DNA of 64,000 nucleotides from Burkholderia sp. WP9 (GTDB lineage: Bacteria; Pseudomonadota; Gammaproteobacteria; Burkholderiales; Burkholderiaceae): positions 3,472,001 to 3,536,000 of the forward strand of contig NZ_FNTG01000001.1 in the NCBI RefSeq assembly GCF_900104795.1, read 5' to 3'. Position numbers and translations under genes: made by a program. Shown piece by piece: positions 54,970-63,811 of this stretch; position 1 is the first letter of the stretch; each line of letters starts with the position of its first letter. The notes under the pieces were generated by a model. It searched no databases and was not told the DNA's origin. It was given only the letters and a program-made list of their open reading frames with translations.

Positions 54970-57900
54970 ATGCCTCTGCGTTCCATCAACGACATGCAGT
55001 ACTACCTCGTGCTGATTGACGAAGACGGCAAAGAGCGCACCGAAGCGGACGGTAGCCAGATGAGCGAAATCATCCGTCAGTGTGTGGCCGATCCCGCGCG
55101 GCCCGTGACCGACGTGTTCATCATTAGTCACGGCTGGAAGGGCGATATTCCTGCAGCCATCCAGCAGTACGACCGATGGATCGGCGCGATGGCCGAGGTT
55201 CAGGGCGACATCGAGAAGATGAAGGCGCGCCGCGCCGGATTCACTCCGGTCACCATCGGGCTGCACTGGCCGAGTCTGCCTTGGGGCATGGAAGACGAGA
55301 AGGCTCAAGACGCGCGGGCGCTGCTCGGCCCGGGAGCCGCACCGACCGGGAACGAGGACGAGGACGAGGGAGTCATCGTGCGGCAGCTCTCGCAGGGGCT
55401 TCCGCCGGAGCGAGCGATGCAGGTGACGCAGTCGGTGCGGACCATTCTCGACTACACGAGGAGCGTGCCGCAGGGCGCCCCGAAGGATGCGCTGCCGTCT
55501 GCTATCGACGATGCGTATGAGCGGCTCTATGGAGCCTCGGGATTGCATTCGGGCAACCTTGGCGGTCGGCCGGGCGCCGATCACGACAACTTCGACGCCG
55601 GCGTGATCGCGCAACAGGCTGGCATCCTGAGCAGCGGCGACGGGCCTGTTGCTGGCTTGCTCGGGCTGCGCGACGTCGTTCTTTCGCCCTTGCGTCAATT
55701 GTCCTTCTGGAAGATGAAGGACCGCGCGCGCTCGTTCGGCGAGTCCGGCGCTCACAGCATGCTGATATCGCTTCAGGACGCCGCGCCGCGCGCGCGCTTT
55801 CATTTGATGGGGCATAGCTTCGGCAGCATCATGGTGTCCGCGATGGTTTCGGGCCCGGGCGACGCCGCCGCGCCGGTCCTCAGGCGCCCGGTCGATACGC
55901 TCTTTCTCGTGCAGGGTGCCTTGTCGCTCTGGGCCTATGCAGCCGACATACCGTATGCGCCGGGCACGGCGGGGTACTTCCGGCGCATCGCGCAGCGCGG
56001 TCTCGTGCGCGGGCCGATCGTCACGACGCGCTCCAGGTTCGACACCGCCGTCGGACGGCTTTATCCGCTCGGCGCGCGGCTGAAAGGACAGTTCGTGCTC
56101 GGCGATTCCTATCCCGAATACGGCGGCATCGGCGCGTTCGGCATTCGCGGCGACGACAGTGCGCTCGATTCCATGATCCAGGCGGTCTCGGATTCCTATC
56201 GGTTCCAGTGCGGCACGATTCACAACATCGAGGCGAGCCGCATCATCTGCAATGGCGACGGAGCGTCCGGCGCGCATAGCGACATCGCTCATCCGGAAGT
56301 CGCGCATCTTTTCTGGGAAGCCGTGCTTGCCAGCGCCGAGGCCGTGACGCCGGGCATGCCCGCCGGCGGCTCCGGCGCTTTCCTCGGCACGACCGCGACG
56401 CTGGCCGACCCCATAGGCGCCGCCGGGCTCGGCGGCGTGATGACCGACCCGTTCCAGTCATACCAGCCCGCGACGCCTGACTTTGGATTGCTTGGCGGTG
56501 CCGGCTTGCCGGAAAGCGCCCCGCCTCCAGGATCGGCGGGCGCCGCTTCGTCCGGAGGAGCGGCCCCCGCTGCGTCCGCCGAGTCGGACGCAGCGGGGGC
56601 GCCTGCGAGCGATCCTCGCTATATCAACGCCAGTTTCGAGGAACTCGGACCCACCGAGCCCCTGTACAAAGGCAATTGGTACACGCTCGCGTTCAACGTC
56701 GACGTGGAGCAGTCTGGCGAGGTCGCGTCGGCACAACTGGCGGTGCCCACTGAAACGCTGTTTCCGGCAGGCGTCGAACAGATCGCGCTGACGGTGCAAC
56801 TCGAGAGCACCGATTTCGACGTGTCGGGCAACACGGCCTTGATGCGTGTGCCAAAAACCGGACCGTCGCGCACCAAGGCGCGCTTCGATATATCGCCGTT
56901 TCACGACGGCCCATGCCGCCTCACCGCGATCATCTCGAAGGACGGCAATTTCGTGCAGCAGATCGACATGACCATCGTCGTCGGGCAGACGCGTGCGGCG
57001 TCGGCGGTCAGCTCGCGCGGGCGACGGCTCACGACCAGCGCCGCACTGCAGCCGCGCGATCTCATGTTCCTGATCTCGCCCTCGTCGGGCGGCTACGACT
57101 GCGTCGTGTGCGGGCCGGTGGCGATGCGCGCACGCCTGCCGATCACCGCAGCGTTCATCGACGATGCGATCAAGGTCGCGCGCGAGGCGCTCATGACGGT
57201 CGTCCTGCAGCAGGATGCGAACGGGCGCTATAGCTTTCAGTCGGGCGTCGACATTCCCAAGGACCAACTCGACATCGCGCTCGGCGTCATGGCGCGCGCC
57301 GGCGCGAGCTTGCTGAAAAAGCTCTTCGAAGGGCCCGCGGCCGGACCCGATTCCAAAGCCATCGCCGCTTTGTTGCGCAAGCTCGGCGGCGATCGGGACA
57401 GGCCGCTCAAGCTGCAGATCGTCGCGGAGAGCATGCCGGTGCCGTGGGGCCTGCTGTACCTTGGCAGCGTCGCGCAGGGCACCGCGCTAGACTGGTCCAA
57501 TTTCCTCGGCATGCGGCACATCGTCGAGCAAATTCCGCTTCAGGAGCCGATGATCACGGTCGACAACACCATCTGCAGCGATCAGCCCTGCCTGAACGTG
57601 GGCGTGAACTTCAACGACACCATCGACGCCCAGATGGGCATGCCGTTCGTGGCGACGCAGCGCCAATACTGGAGCGGTCTGCCGGCGGCGCGCGTGAAGG
57701 TGAGCGCCCGTTCCAACTGGACCGAACTGATGGCGGCGCTGAACGACGGCGAAACACCGCAGCACATCATCTACTTCTATTGCCACGCCGAGTCGAAGGG
57801 GCTGGCGGAGCGGGGCGGGCCTTATGCGTCGAGCATCGCACTGACCGACGCGTCGCGCACGCTGACCGACATCACGCTCGATGCGGGCACGGAGGTGCAG

Positions 57901-58215
57901 TTTGCGGGCAGTCCGCTCGTGTTCATCAACGCCTGCGAGTCGGCGGAGATGTCACCGGCGTTCTACGACGGCTTCGCGCCTTATTTTATGAGCAAGGGCG
58001 CGCGCGGCGTGATTGGCACGGAATGTCGCATGCCGGCGCTTTTTGCGGCGGAGTGGGCGGGCGCGTTCTTCACCCGGTTCCTCCAGGGCAACGCGCTCGG
58101 GAGGACGTTCCTGGACCTGCGAAGCGAGTTTCTGAACGAGCACAACAATCCGCTCGGCCTGCTATACGCCGTGCATTGCGATGCTGACACGCGGGTCGCG
58201 CCAACGGTGCCCTGA
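54970..58215 (+). CDS. Alpha/beta-hydrolase-CHAT protease fusion
   Basis: 1081 aa; the ATG at 54970 follows AAAGGAG. Residues ~1-430 form an alpha/beta-hydrolase (VTDVFIISHGWKGDIPAAIQ; nucleophile elbow GHSFG with Ser283). Residues ~510-555 are an Ala/Gly/Ser/Pro linker. A beta-rich middle follows (~560-690). The C-terminus (~840-1081) is a CHAT caspase-like domain with the dyad His939 (IIYFYCHAESKG) and Cys989 (VFINACESAE), plus GARGVIGTE. CHAT proteases act in conflict and cell-death systems. Carrying a lipase-like site and a protease site in one chain is unusual. Probable effector or activator of the locus. Confidence 0.85.
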   Translation: MPLRSINDMQYYLVLIDEDGKERTEADGSQMSEIIRQCVADPARPVTDVFIISHGWKGDIPAAIQQYDRWIGAMAEVQGDIEKMKARRAGFTPVTIGLHWPSLPWGMEDEKAQDARALLGPGAAPTGNEDEDEGVIVRQLSQGLPPERAMQVTQSVRTILDYTRSVPQGAPKDALPSAIDDAYERLYGASGLHSGNLGGRPGADHDNFDAGVIAQQAGILSSGDGPVAGLLGLRDVVLSPLRQLSFWKMKDRARSFGESGAHSMLISLQDAAPRARFHLMGHSFGSIMVSAMVSGPGDAAAPVLRRPVDTLFLVQGALSLWAYAADIPYAPGTAGYFRRIAQRGLVRGPIVTTRSRFDTAVGRLYPLGARLKGQFVLGDSYPEYGGIGAFGIRGDDSALDSMIQAVSDSYRFQCGTIHNIEASRIICNGDGASGAHSDIAHPEVAHLFWEAVLASAEAVTPGMPAGGSGAFLGTTATLADPIGAAGLGGVMTDPFQSYQPATPDFGLLGGAGLPESAPPPGSAGAASSGGAAPAASAESDAAGAPASDPRYINASFEELGPTEPLYKGNWYTLAFNVDVEQSGEVASAQLAVPTETLFPAGVEQIALTVQLESTDFDVSGNTALMRVPKTGPSRTKARFDISPFHDGPCRLTAIISKDGNFVQQIDMTIVVGQTRAASAVSSRGRRLTTSAALQPRDLMFLISPSSGGYDCVVCGPVAMRARLPITAAFIDDAIKVAREALMTVVLQQDANGRYSFQSGVDIPKDQLDIALGVMARAGASLLKKLFEGPAAGPDSKAIAALLRKLGGDRDRPLKLQIVAESMPVPWGLLYLGSVAQGTALDWSNFLGMRHIVEQIPLQEPMITVDNTICSDQPCLNVGVNFNDTIDAQMGMPFVATQRQYWSGLPAARVKVSARSNWTELMAALNDGETPQHIIYFYCHAESKGLAERGGPYASSIALTDASRTLTDITLDAGTEVQFAGSPLVFINACESAEMSPAFYDGFAPYFMSKGARGVIGTECRMPALFAAEWAGAFFTRFLQGNALGRTFLDLRSEFLNEHNNPLGLLYAVHCDADTRVAPTVP

Positions 58216-58308
58216 CCTCGACCGTGATGGATGCGTTACGCAGAGGCGCAGTGCGACGGCGCCGCCGGTCGTGCCGGCGGCGCGCAGCGGGTCGTCGTTG
58301 CGCGGCGT

Positions 58309-59091
58309 CTAGTCGAGATCGGGCAGCGTGCTGATGTAGTTCTGGACGTATTTCTGCAGGCGGGTGCGCAAGTCGTCCTTGATAAAGTCCACGACGGCCA
58401 TGTTGATCTGGGCGCCCGAGCGCGAGCTGGAGAAGGTCACCGATTCATCGCCACCGCGGAACACGAGCACTTGCGTGATCGCGGAGTTCGCCTCGAGCGA
58501 AAAGGACATCAGCGTGGCCGCAATTTGATCGCCTTGCTGCTGCGTATAGGAGAGCTGGAAATTCGACGTCTTTGACGCCTTGGTCTCGCGATTGAAGATG
58601 GTGATCCACGGATGCGGCTCCGTGGCGGCCAGCTGCGAGAGAATTATCTGAACGATCTTTAGCGCGCCCGGCGCACCGCCCAGAGCGACCTGCGCGACTG
58701 CGAGGATCGCTTCATGAACCTCGAACTGCATGCCCTGCCGGTCGACCCTGGTATTTTCCTCCCCGGTCAGAATCCAGCCGAGACTGCGCAGCACCTCGCC
58801 GTAGGCACTGTGATACGCTTGGGCATCGCTCGCATCGATCTGCTTTTTCTTCACGACCAGTTGCGCGAGCAACAGCGAATTGGCGATGACCTCCCGCGAT
58901 GCGACGGGCATGCCGGTCTCGGTTGCGAGCACGTTCGACCCGACGACGATGGCTTGCGTGCGCGACTGGTCGAGCGGATTTTCATCGCCCTCCAGCAATC
59001 CCGGACCTGCCGCCGGGACACCCAACTCGCCCGGTTCGGGCAATTCGGTGCTGAGAAGATATTCCCTAGCGCTCGCGGCGGTTGCTGACAT
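58309..59091 (-). CDS. Unknown protein encoded antiparallel inside the CHAT locus
   Basis: 260 aa from the ATG at 59091 (MSATAASAREYLLSTE) with GGAG upstream. There is no signal peptide, membrane segment or recognisable motif. The N-terminal 45 residues are Pro/Glu/Gly-rich. The rest looks like an ordered alpha/beta domain (LLLAQLVVKKKQIDASDAQA, ITQVLVFRGGDESVTFSS, INMAVVDFIKDDLRTRLQKY). It is convergent with the hydrolase-CHAT gene and divergent from the metallophosphoesterase gene. It could be an inhibitor, target or regulator of the system; no function is assigned. Confidence 0.65.
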   Translation of the reverse strand: MSATAASAREYLLSTELPEPGELGVPAAGPGLLEGDENPLDQSRTQAIVVGSNVLATETGMPVASREVIANSLLLAQLVVKKKQIDASDAQAYHSAYGEVLRSLGWILTGEENTRVDRQGMQFEVHEAILAVAQVALGGAPGALKIVQIILSQLAATEPHPWITIFNRETKASKTSNFQLSYTQQQGDQIAATLMSFSLEANSAITQVLVFRGGDESVTFSSSRSGAQINMAVVDFIKDDLRTRLQKYVQNYISTLPDLD

Positions 59092-59640
59092 GGTACTGCT
59101 CCGTTGAGTGACGAGTGTGCGGGCGGCGTGTCTGTCATGCACCAGCATGCGTGGCGCGAAACCACGGCTTAAGTCGTTGCGCAAATCAGCGCTTTGTCGC
59201 GCGGCAACCGGAGAGCGCTTCGACTGCTTTCGCCTTTCGTATCCGGCGCTCTCCGGATTCTTTTATTCGGATTGCTCAATGGTTATAGTGCGCCGCGTGG
59301 GAATATCAAGTTCGACGCTTGCCCGACTGCGTGGTGACACATCGTTGCGCGCGTTGCCGGGACGGTGATTTATGCATCCGCTGATCCATTGAACAGCGTG
59401 CCGTGCGACGACCCGATGCTCATGCTGATAAGGGTGCCGCCGGAGCATCGGCGCACGTGTGGTACTCGACAGGAGCCGGTTTTATATGTGCGCCGCCACA
59501 CATTCGAGCGCACATCGCATTGCAGGGCTTGATCCGCGTCGTCTATCTTCTTCTTACGAAAGAGGCGCGCGACGGCGCGCTTACAACGCGGCACACATCC
59601 CGCGCCTCGCGTTGCTGGACCTCGACAACGGGAGGTCGAT
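59092..59640. other. Divergent promoter region inside the CHAT locus
   Basis: 549 bp with no gene seen. It should carry the promoters of the unknown minus-strand gene and of the metallophosphoesterase-CHAT-SLOG operon. A GGGAGG ribosome-binding site sits at its right end (59630-59635). Confidence 0.5.
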
Positions 59641-61140
59641 TTGAATCCGGTTCACAGCGTCGATCAGCTTTACGTCATCTCCGATCTGCATTTCGGCGGC
59701 CCGGCGGGATTCCAGATTTTCGGCTCCACTACCGAACTGGTGTGGTTGATCGATGATCTCACCAGGCGCGATCCCGGACAGGAGATCGCGCTCGTCATCA
59801 ATGGCGATTTCATCGATTTTCTGGCGGAAGACGGGGCCCGGTATTTCGATTCGGACGGTGCGGTTGGAAAGCTGGAACGTATCGCCCTGCAGGATCCCAC
59901 GTTCAAGCCGGTGTTCGAAGCCTTGACGGTGTTTCTCAACCAGGACAAACGCCGCCTGATCGTGAATCTGGGCAATCACGACCTCGAACTTGCGTTGCCC
60001 TGGGTGCGCAAGCGGCTCGTGCAGATCCTGACGGGCGATGCGTCATCTCCCGGCGGAGCGCATGCGCGCCTGCATCTCGTGCTCGATGGAACGGGCGTGC
60101 ATTGCAATGTCGGCGGCCAGAGCGTGCTGTGCGTGCACGGCAACGAAGTAGACCGCTGGAATCCAGCCGACTTCGAGAAGATTCGTCAGATCGGCCGGGA
60201 CAGGCAGTTCAATCGCCCTGTCGAACCGTGGATTCCCAATGCCGGCTCGCGCATGGTCATCGACGTGATGAATCTGATCAAGCGGCAGTATCCGTTTGTC
60301 GACCTGCTCAAACCGGAAGTGGGGGGCGTCGTGCCGACGCTCGCCGCGTGCGGGCCCGAGACGATGCGCGACTTCGGCAGCGCCATGAAACTCGCGAGCG
60401 TGGGTCTCGCGCGCGCTTGGGCCGGGGTGTACAAGCCGGGCGGCATGCTTGGCGGGGAGCACATTGCGGCAGGAGAGCCCGTGCAGCCCGCGCCCATGCC
60501 CGGCGGTCTGCTCGATTCGCCGGAGCGGCCCGGCGCACGTGAGGCGCGCGACGGCCGCGCCATGCTTGCGATGGCCGATGCGCTGGTGCGTCAGGGCGTC
60601 GACCCGATCGCGTTCGTGGCGCAAGTGCAGGGCAAACGCCTCGACATGGCCGGCGCATTGATCAAATGGTCGCGCGATGCGCCCACGAGCGAAGTGCTGC
60701 GCGAGGCACTCGAGAAGCTCGACGCGGATCGCAGTTTTGACATCACGGATCGAGACGACACCGCCGTGCAACTCGACAAGGAGATCGGGCCGGAGATCGA
60801 CATCACCGTCGCCGGCCATACGCATCTGGCGCGTGCGCTGAAACGCAGGAGGGGCGCGGGCCTGTATTTCAACAGCGGCACGTGGGCGCGCCTGATTCGT
60901 CTGGACGCCGCCGTGCGCGGCAACCCGCAGAAGTTCGCCAGGGTTTTCGAAACGCTCAACGGGGGCAACATGACGAAGCTCGACGAGTTCGGCGACCTCG
61001 TCATCAAGCCCTGCACGGTCGTGGCCATATGGAAGAACGACGACGGCAACGGCGCCAAAGGCGAGCTGCGGCGCGTGAAGCGCGTCAACGGCGACGCGTT
61101 TGAGCTTGAAGCCATTTCCAACAGCCTGCTGGAAAAGTGA
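59641..61140 (+). CDS. Metallophosphoesterase (calcineurin-like)
   Basis: 499 aa with a TTG start at 59641 five bases after GGGAGG. All metal-site blocks are present: SDLHFGG (Asp15, His17), NGDFID (Asp56), NLGNHD (Asn112-His113) and AGHTH (His393, His395). The ~250-residue insertion between the third and fourth blocks is much longer than in minimal phosphoesterases. Hydrolyses phosphomonoesters, phosphodiesters or a nucleotide signal; the substrate is unknown. First gene of a tight operon with the CHAT and SLOG genes, whose product it may supply or degrade. Confidence 0.88.
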   Translation: MNPVHSVDQLYVISDLHFGGPAGFQIFGSTTELVWLIDDLTRRDPGQEIALVINGDFIDFLAEDGARYFDSDGAVGKLERIALQDPTFKPVFEALTVFLNQDKRRLIVNLGNHDLELALPWVRKRLVQILTGDASSPGGAHARLHLVLDGTGVHCNVGGQSVLCVHGNEVDRWNPADFEKIRQIGRDRQFNRPVEPWIPNAGSRMVIDVMNLIKRQYPFVDLLKPEVGGVVPTLAACGPETMRDFGSAMKLASVGLARAWAGVYKPGGMLGGEHIAAGEPVQPAPMPGGLLDSPERPGAREARDGRAMLAMADALVRQGVDPIAFVAQVQGKRLDMAGALIKWSRDAPTSEVLREALEKLDADRSFDITDRDDTAVQLDKEIGPEIDITVAGHTHLARALKRRRGAGLYFNSGTWARLIRLDAAVRGNPQKFARVFETLNGGNMTKLDEFGDLVIKPCTVVAIWKNDDGNGAKGELRRVKRVNGDAFELEAISNSLLEK

Positions 61141-61142
61141 CG

Positions 61143-63167
61143 ATGCGCAAAATTACCCTCGAACTGCTCCGTCAGGGCCCGTCGCACAATCAACTGCTGT
61201 CGCCGCTCACGGCGTACATCGCGTTGTGCGAGAACCATAGCGCGGTGACGCTGCACGTTCCGTTCGAGCACAACCAGATGCTCTACCGGTTGCGCGCGCT
61301 CAGCTATCAGCTCGGACCGGAGGCGCGGGAATTCCAGCTCGGCGACACGGCGGCGGTGTTGGGCAAGCTACTCGGCGAAATTCCCGGCCTCACCGCCGAT
61401 CTCAACCGCCGCGGCACCGACGCCGCTGCGGGCGATGAGCAGGTCACGCATCTGCGGTTGATCCTGTCCGCTTCCGAACTCGCGCTCCTGCCGTTCGAAC
61501 TCGCGACCGCGCCCAGCGGCTTTCCTGGCGAAGGCCAGCCGCTTTCACTGCAGACGCAGCAACCCATCTGCATCACGCGCGAGACACGGCGCGTGCCCGA
61601 GGGATATTTGCGCTGGCCGAGCAAGCCGCGCATCCTGTTCGCCTATGCTTCGCCGCCCGGCTTCCTGGAAGTGCCGGCCGCGGCGCATCTGCTCGCGCTG
61701 CGCGAAGCGCTCACGCCGTGGCTCGCGCTGTCGGATGATCTCGATGACGACGAACGGCTCGCGATCATCGAGGAACGGTTGTCCGTGCTTCCGGACGCGA
61801 CTGTCGAAACCCTGGAACGCACCTGCGCGTCCAACGATTACACCCACGTGCACATTCTTGCGCACGGCGTCGATCTTCTGTCGGGATACGACCGGCGTTT
61901 CGGTGTCGCGCTTGCGTCGACGACTGATCCGAAGGGCTTTGAAGTCGTGTCCGGGGCACGCCTCGCAAGCATTCTGCGCACGCCGCGCCGCGATAAGCCG
62001 GGCAAGTTCGTGCGGCCGGCCGTCGTGACGCTCGCGAGTTGCAGCAGCGGCGCGGTCGGCGACGTGACGGGCGTCGGTGCGAGCATCGGACACGCGTTGC
62101 ATGAGGCGGGCATTCCGCTCGTGATCGCAAGCCAGTATCCGCTGACCTTCGGCGGTTCGGTGATGCTCGTGCAGGATCTTTATCAAGGCCTGCTGTGGGG
62201 CGAGGACCCGCGCAAGCTGCTGGTCGGCCTGCGCCGGCGGATGCACTCCTGCTTCAAGGATCAGCACGACTGGGCGAGCATCGTCGCGTACGCATCGCTG
62301 CCGCCGAACTTCGATGATCAACTGGCCGACGCGAGCATCCAGCAGGCCATGAGCAGCATCAACAATGCGTTGCGTGTGTCCGATCGTGTCATGGTGGCGT
62401 TTTCCGATTTGGAATCCGGCTCCAGCGATCGCCACCAGATGCTCGACGACGACAAGCGCAAGGAGATGCTCGGGCACGTGCAGAAAAAAGTCGCCTACGC
62501 CAAGGAGCGGCTCGAAGCGGCGAATGACGCGTACCCGGCTCACAGGGCGAGAATCCTGGCGCAGCTCGCGAGCACCGAGAAGCGCGAGGCGCAGATGCTC
62601 TACCACTCGCTCAAGTTCGGTTCCCGCACGACGAAGAGAGCCGGCAAGGAGGTGCTGGACAAACTGGAGCGCTCGCGAGCCTGGTACTGGCAAGCCTATC
62701 TGCTGAACCGGTCGCACCCTTGGGAACTGGTGCAATATGTATCGCTCACGTTATTTCTGCGGACTCTGGGTCGCCTGCCGCTCCCGGACTGGGCGGAGTC
62801 CAAGGTCAGGCCCTTGTGGATCACAGCGGACGCGCAATCGCGGAACGACGCGGAGAACGGTTCCGTGCAGGATCGCGCGTGGGCTCACGGCAACATCGCG
62901 GAACTGAGCCTGATCGAACCCTGGCTGCATGATACTCCTCACGAACCTGGCACACCGACTATAGACAAGGCGGTACAGGCTTGCCGCAGTCTGGTCGAAC
63001 TGGCGGGCGCATCATCGTTTCACGTGTATTCCACGCGACGCCAGATCCTTCGCTATCTCGAATGGTTCGGCCCGATGGTGGGCAAAGAATGGCCAGGACT
63101 GGAAGACCTCGCGAAGCAGATGCTCACTGTGTTGCCGGTCGGCGAGGAGCCCGAATGGAACTATTGA
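61143..63167 (+). CDS. CHAT-domain protease with helical C-terminus
   Basis: 674 aa from the ATG at 61143; a GTG at 61137 overlapping the upstream stop is the alternative. The CHAT domain spans residues ~90-380 with the dyad His241 (VHILAHGVDLLSG) and Cys300 (VVTLASCSSGAVG), plus GIPLVIASQYPLTFGGSVML. Residues 400-674 are helical, with a coiled-coil-like stretch (GHVQKKVAYAKERLEAANDA) and possible TPR-like pairs. It has no hydrolase domain, unlike the CHAT protein at 54970, so the two are not simple duplicates. It may be the sensor or partner protease. Confidence 0.85.
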   Translation: MRKITLELLRQGPSHNQLLSPLTAYIALCENHSAVTLHVPFEHNQMLYRLRALSYQLGPEAREFQLGDTAAVLGKLLGEIPGLTADLNRRGTDAAAGDEQVTHLRLILSASELALLPFELATAPSGFPGEGQPLSLQTQQPICITRETRRVPEGYLRWPSKPRILFAYASPPGFLEVPAAAHLLALREALTPWLALSDDLDDDERLAIIEERLSVLPDATVETLERTCASNDYTHVHILAHGVDLLSGYDRRFGVALASTTDPKGFEVVSGARLASILRTPRRDKPGKFVRPAVVTLASCSSGAVGDVTGVGASIGHALHEAGIPLVIASQYPLTFGGSVMLVQDLYQGLLWGEDPRKLLVGLRRRMHSCFKDQHDWASIVAYASLPPNFDDQLADASIQQAMSSINNALRVSDRVMVAFSDLESGSSDRHQMLDDDKRKEMLGHVQKKVAYAKERLEAANDAYPAHRARILAQLASTEKREAQMLYHSLKFGSRTTKRAGKEVLDKLERSRAWYWQAYLLNRSHPWELVQYVSLTLFLRTLGRLPLPDWAESKVRPLWITADAQSRNDAENGSVQDRAWAHGNIAELSLIEPWLHDTPHEPGTPTIDKAVQACRSLVELAGASSFHVYSTRRQILRYLEWFGPMVGKEWPGLEDLAKQMLTVLPVGEEPEWNY

Positions 63168-63218
63168 GGCTGGCTCGTATCGCACGCCATTCCACGCTCA
63201 TCGACAAGGATTTGAAAC

Positions 63219-63803
63219 GTGCCTGAAAACTTTGTGCCGAAGCGCGTCTTTCTCTTCAGCGGACACATGATCGATCGTCCCGACCGTCTGCAACCGCGCT
63301 TCCCGCCGGAGCGTGAAGCCGCGGTGACGGCGGACATCGCCGCGCGGCTCACGAGTCAGCAAGCGGGCATTGACGACCTCGCCATCTGCGGCGGCGCGTG
63401 CGGCGGCGATCTGATCTTCGCGGAACTGATGCTTGGTTACGGTGCGCATCTCGATCTCTATCTGCCGTTCGAGCCGGAGGTGTTCGTGAAGGAGTCCGTC
63501 GACTTCGCGGGCTCGGACTGGCGCAAGCGCTTCGATGCCGTTCGCGCGCACGAGCGGGCGGGCACCTTCGTCCTCGCGGGGCCGCGGACCGACGAAGAGC
63601 GTCAGGCGTCGCCCTACGAGCGCGATAACCTGTGGATGCTCCAGCGCGCGCTGGCGTGCGGGGCACTGAAAGTGCATTTCCTTTGCGTATGGGACGGCCA
63701 GGCGGGCGACGGCCCCGGCGGCGCGGGCCATATGTACGAAGCGGTCAAGGCGGCTGGCGGCGAGGCGCAAGCACCTATCCATCCACTCGGATCGACACAG
63801 TGA
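63219..63803 (+). CDS. SLOG/nucleoside-binding-like protein
   Basis: 194 aa with a GTG start at 63219 eight bases after AAGGA. The Rossmann-like plan is VFLFSGHMIDRP, then the glycine-rich LAICGGACGGDLIFAELMLG, then LDLYLPFEPEVFVKESV, YERDNLWMLQRALA and FLCVWDGQAGDGPGGAGHMY. This is the pattern of SLOG/TIR-associated nucleotide- or nucleoside-handling proteins of conflict systems. It is 51 bases after the CHAT gene and 8 bases before the next start. A broken relative lies at 53483. The ligand is unknown, possibly an NAD-derived or cyclic nucleotide. Confidence 0.7.
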   Translation: MPENFVPKRVFLFSGHMIDRPDRLQPRFPPEREAAVTADIAARLTSQQAGIDDLAICGGACGGDLIFAELMLGYGAHLDLYLPFEPEVFVKESVDFAGSDWRKRFDAVRAHERAGTFVLAGPRTDEERQASPYERDNLWMLQRALACGALKVHFLCVWDGQAGDGPGGAGHMYEAVKAAGGEAQAPIHPLGSTQ

Positions 63804-63811
63804 GGCAGTCA

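Noticed and set aside
54955..56307. 450-codon minus-strand ORF opposite the hydrolase-CHAT gene
   Set aside because: Low-complexity Arg/Ala/Asp antisense shadow of a clear coding region.
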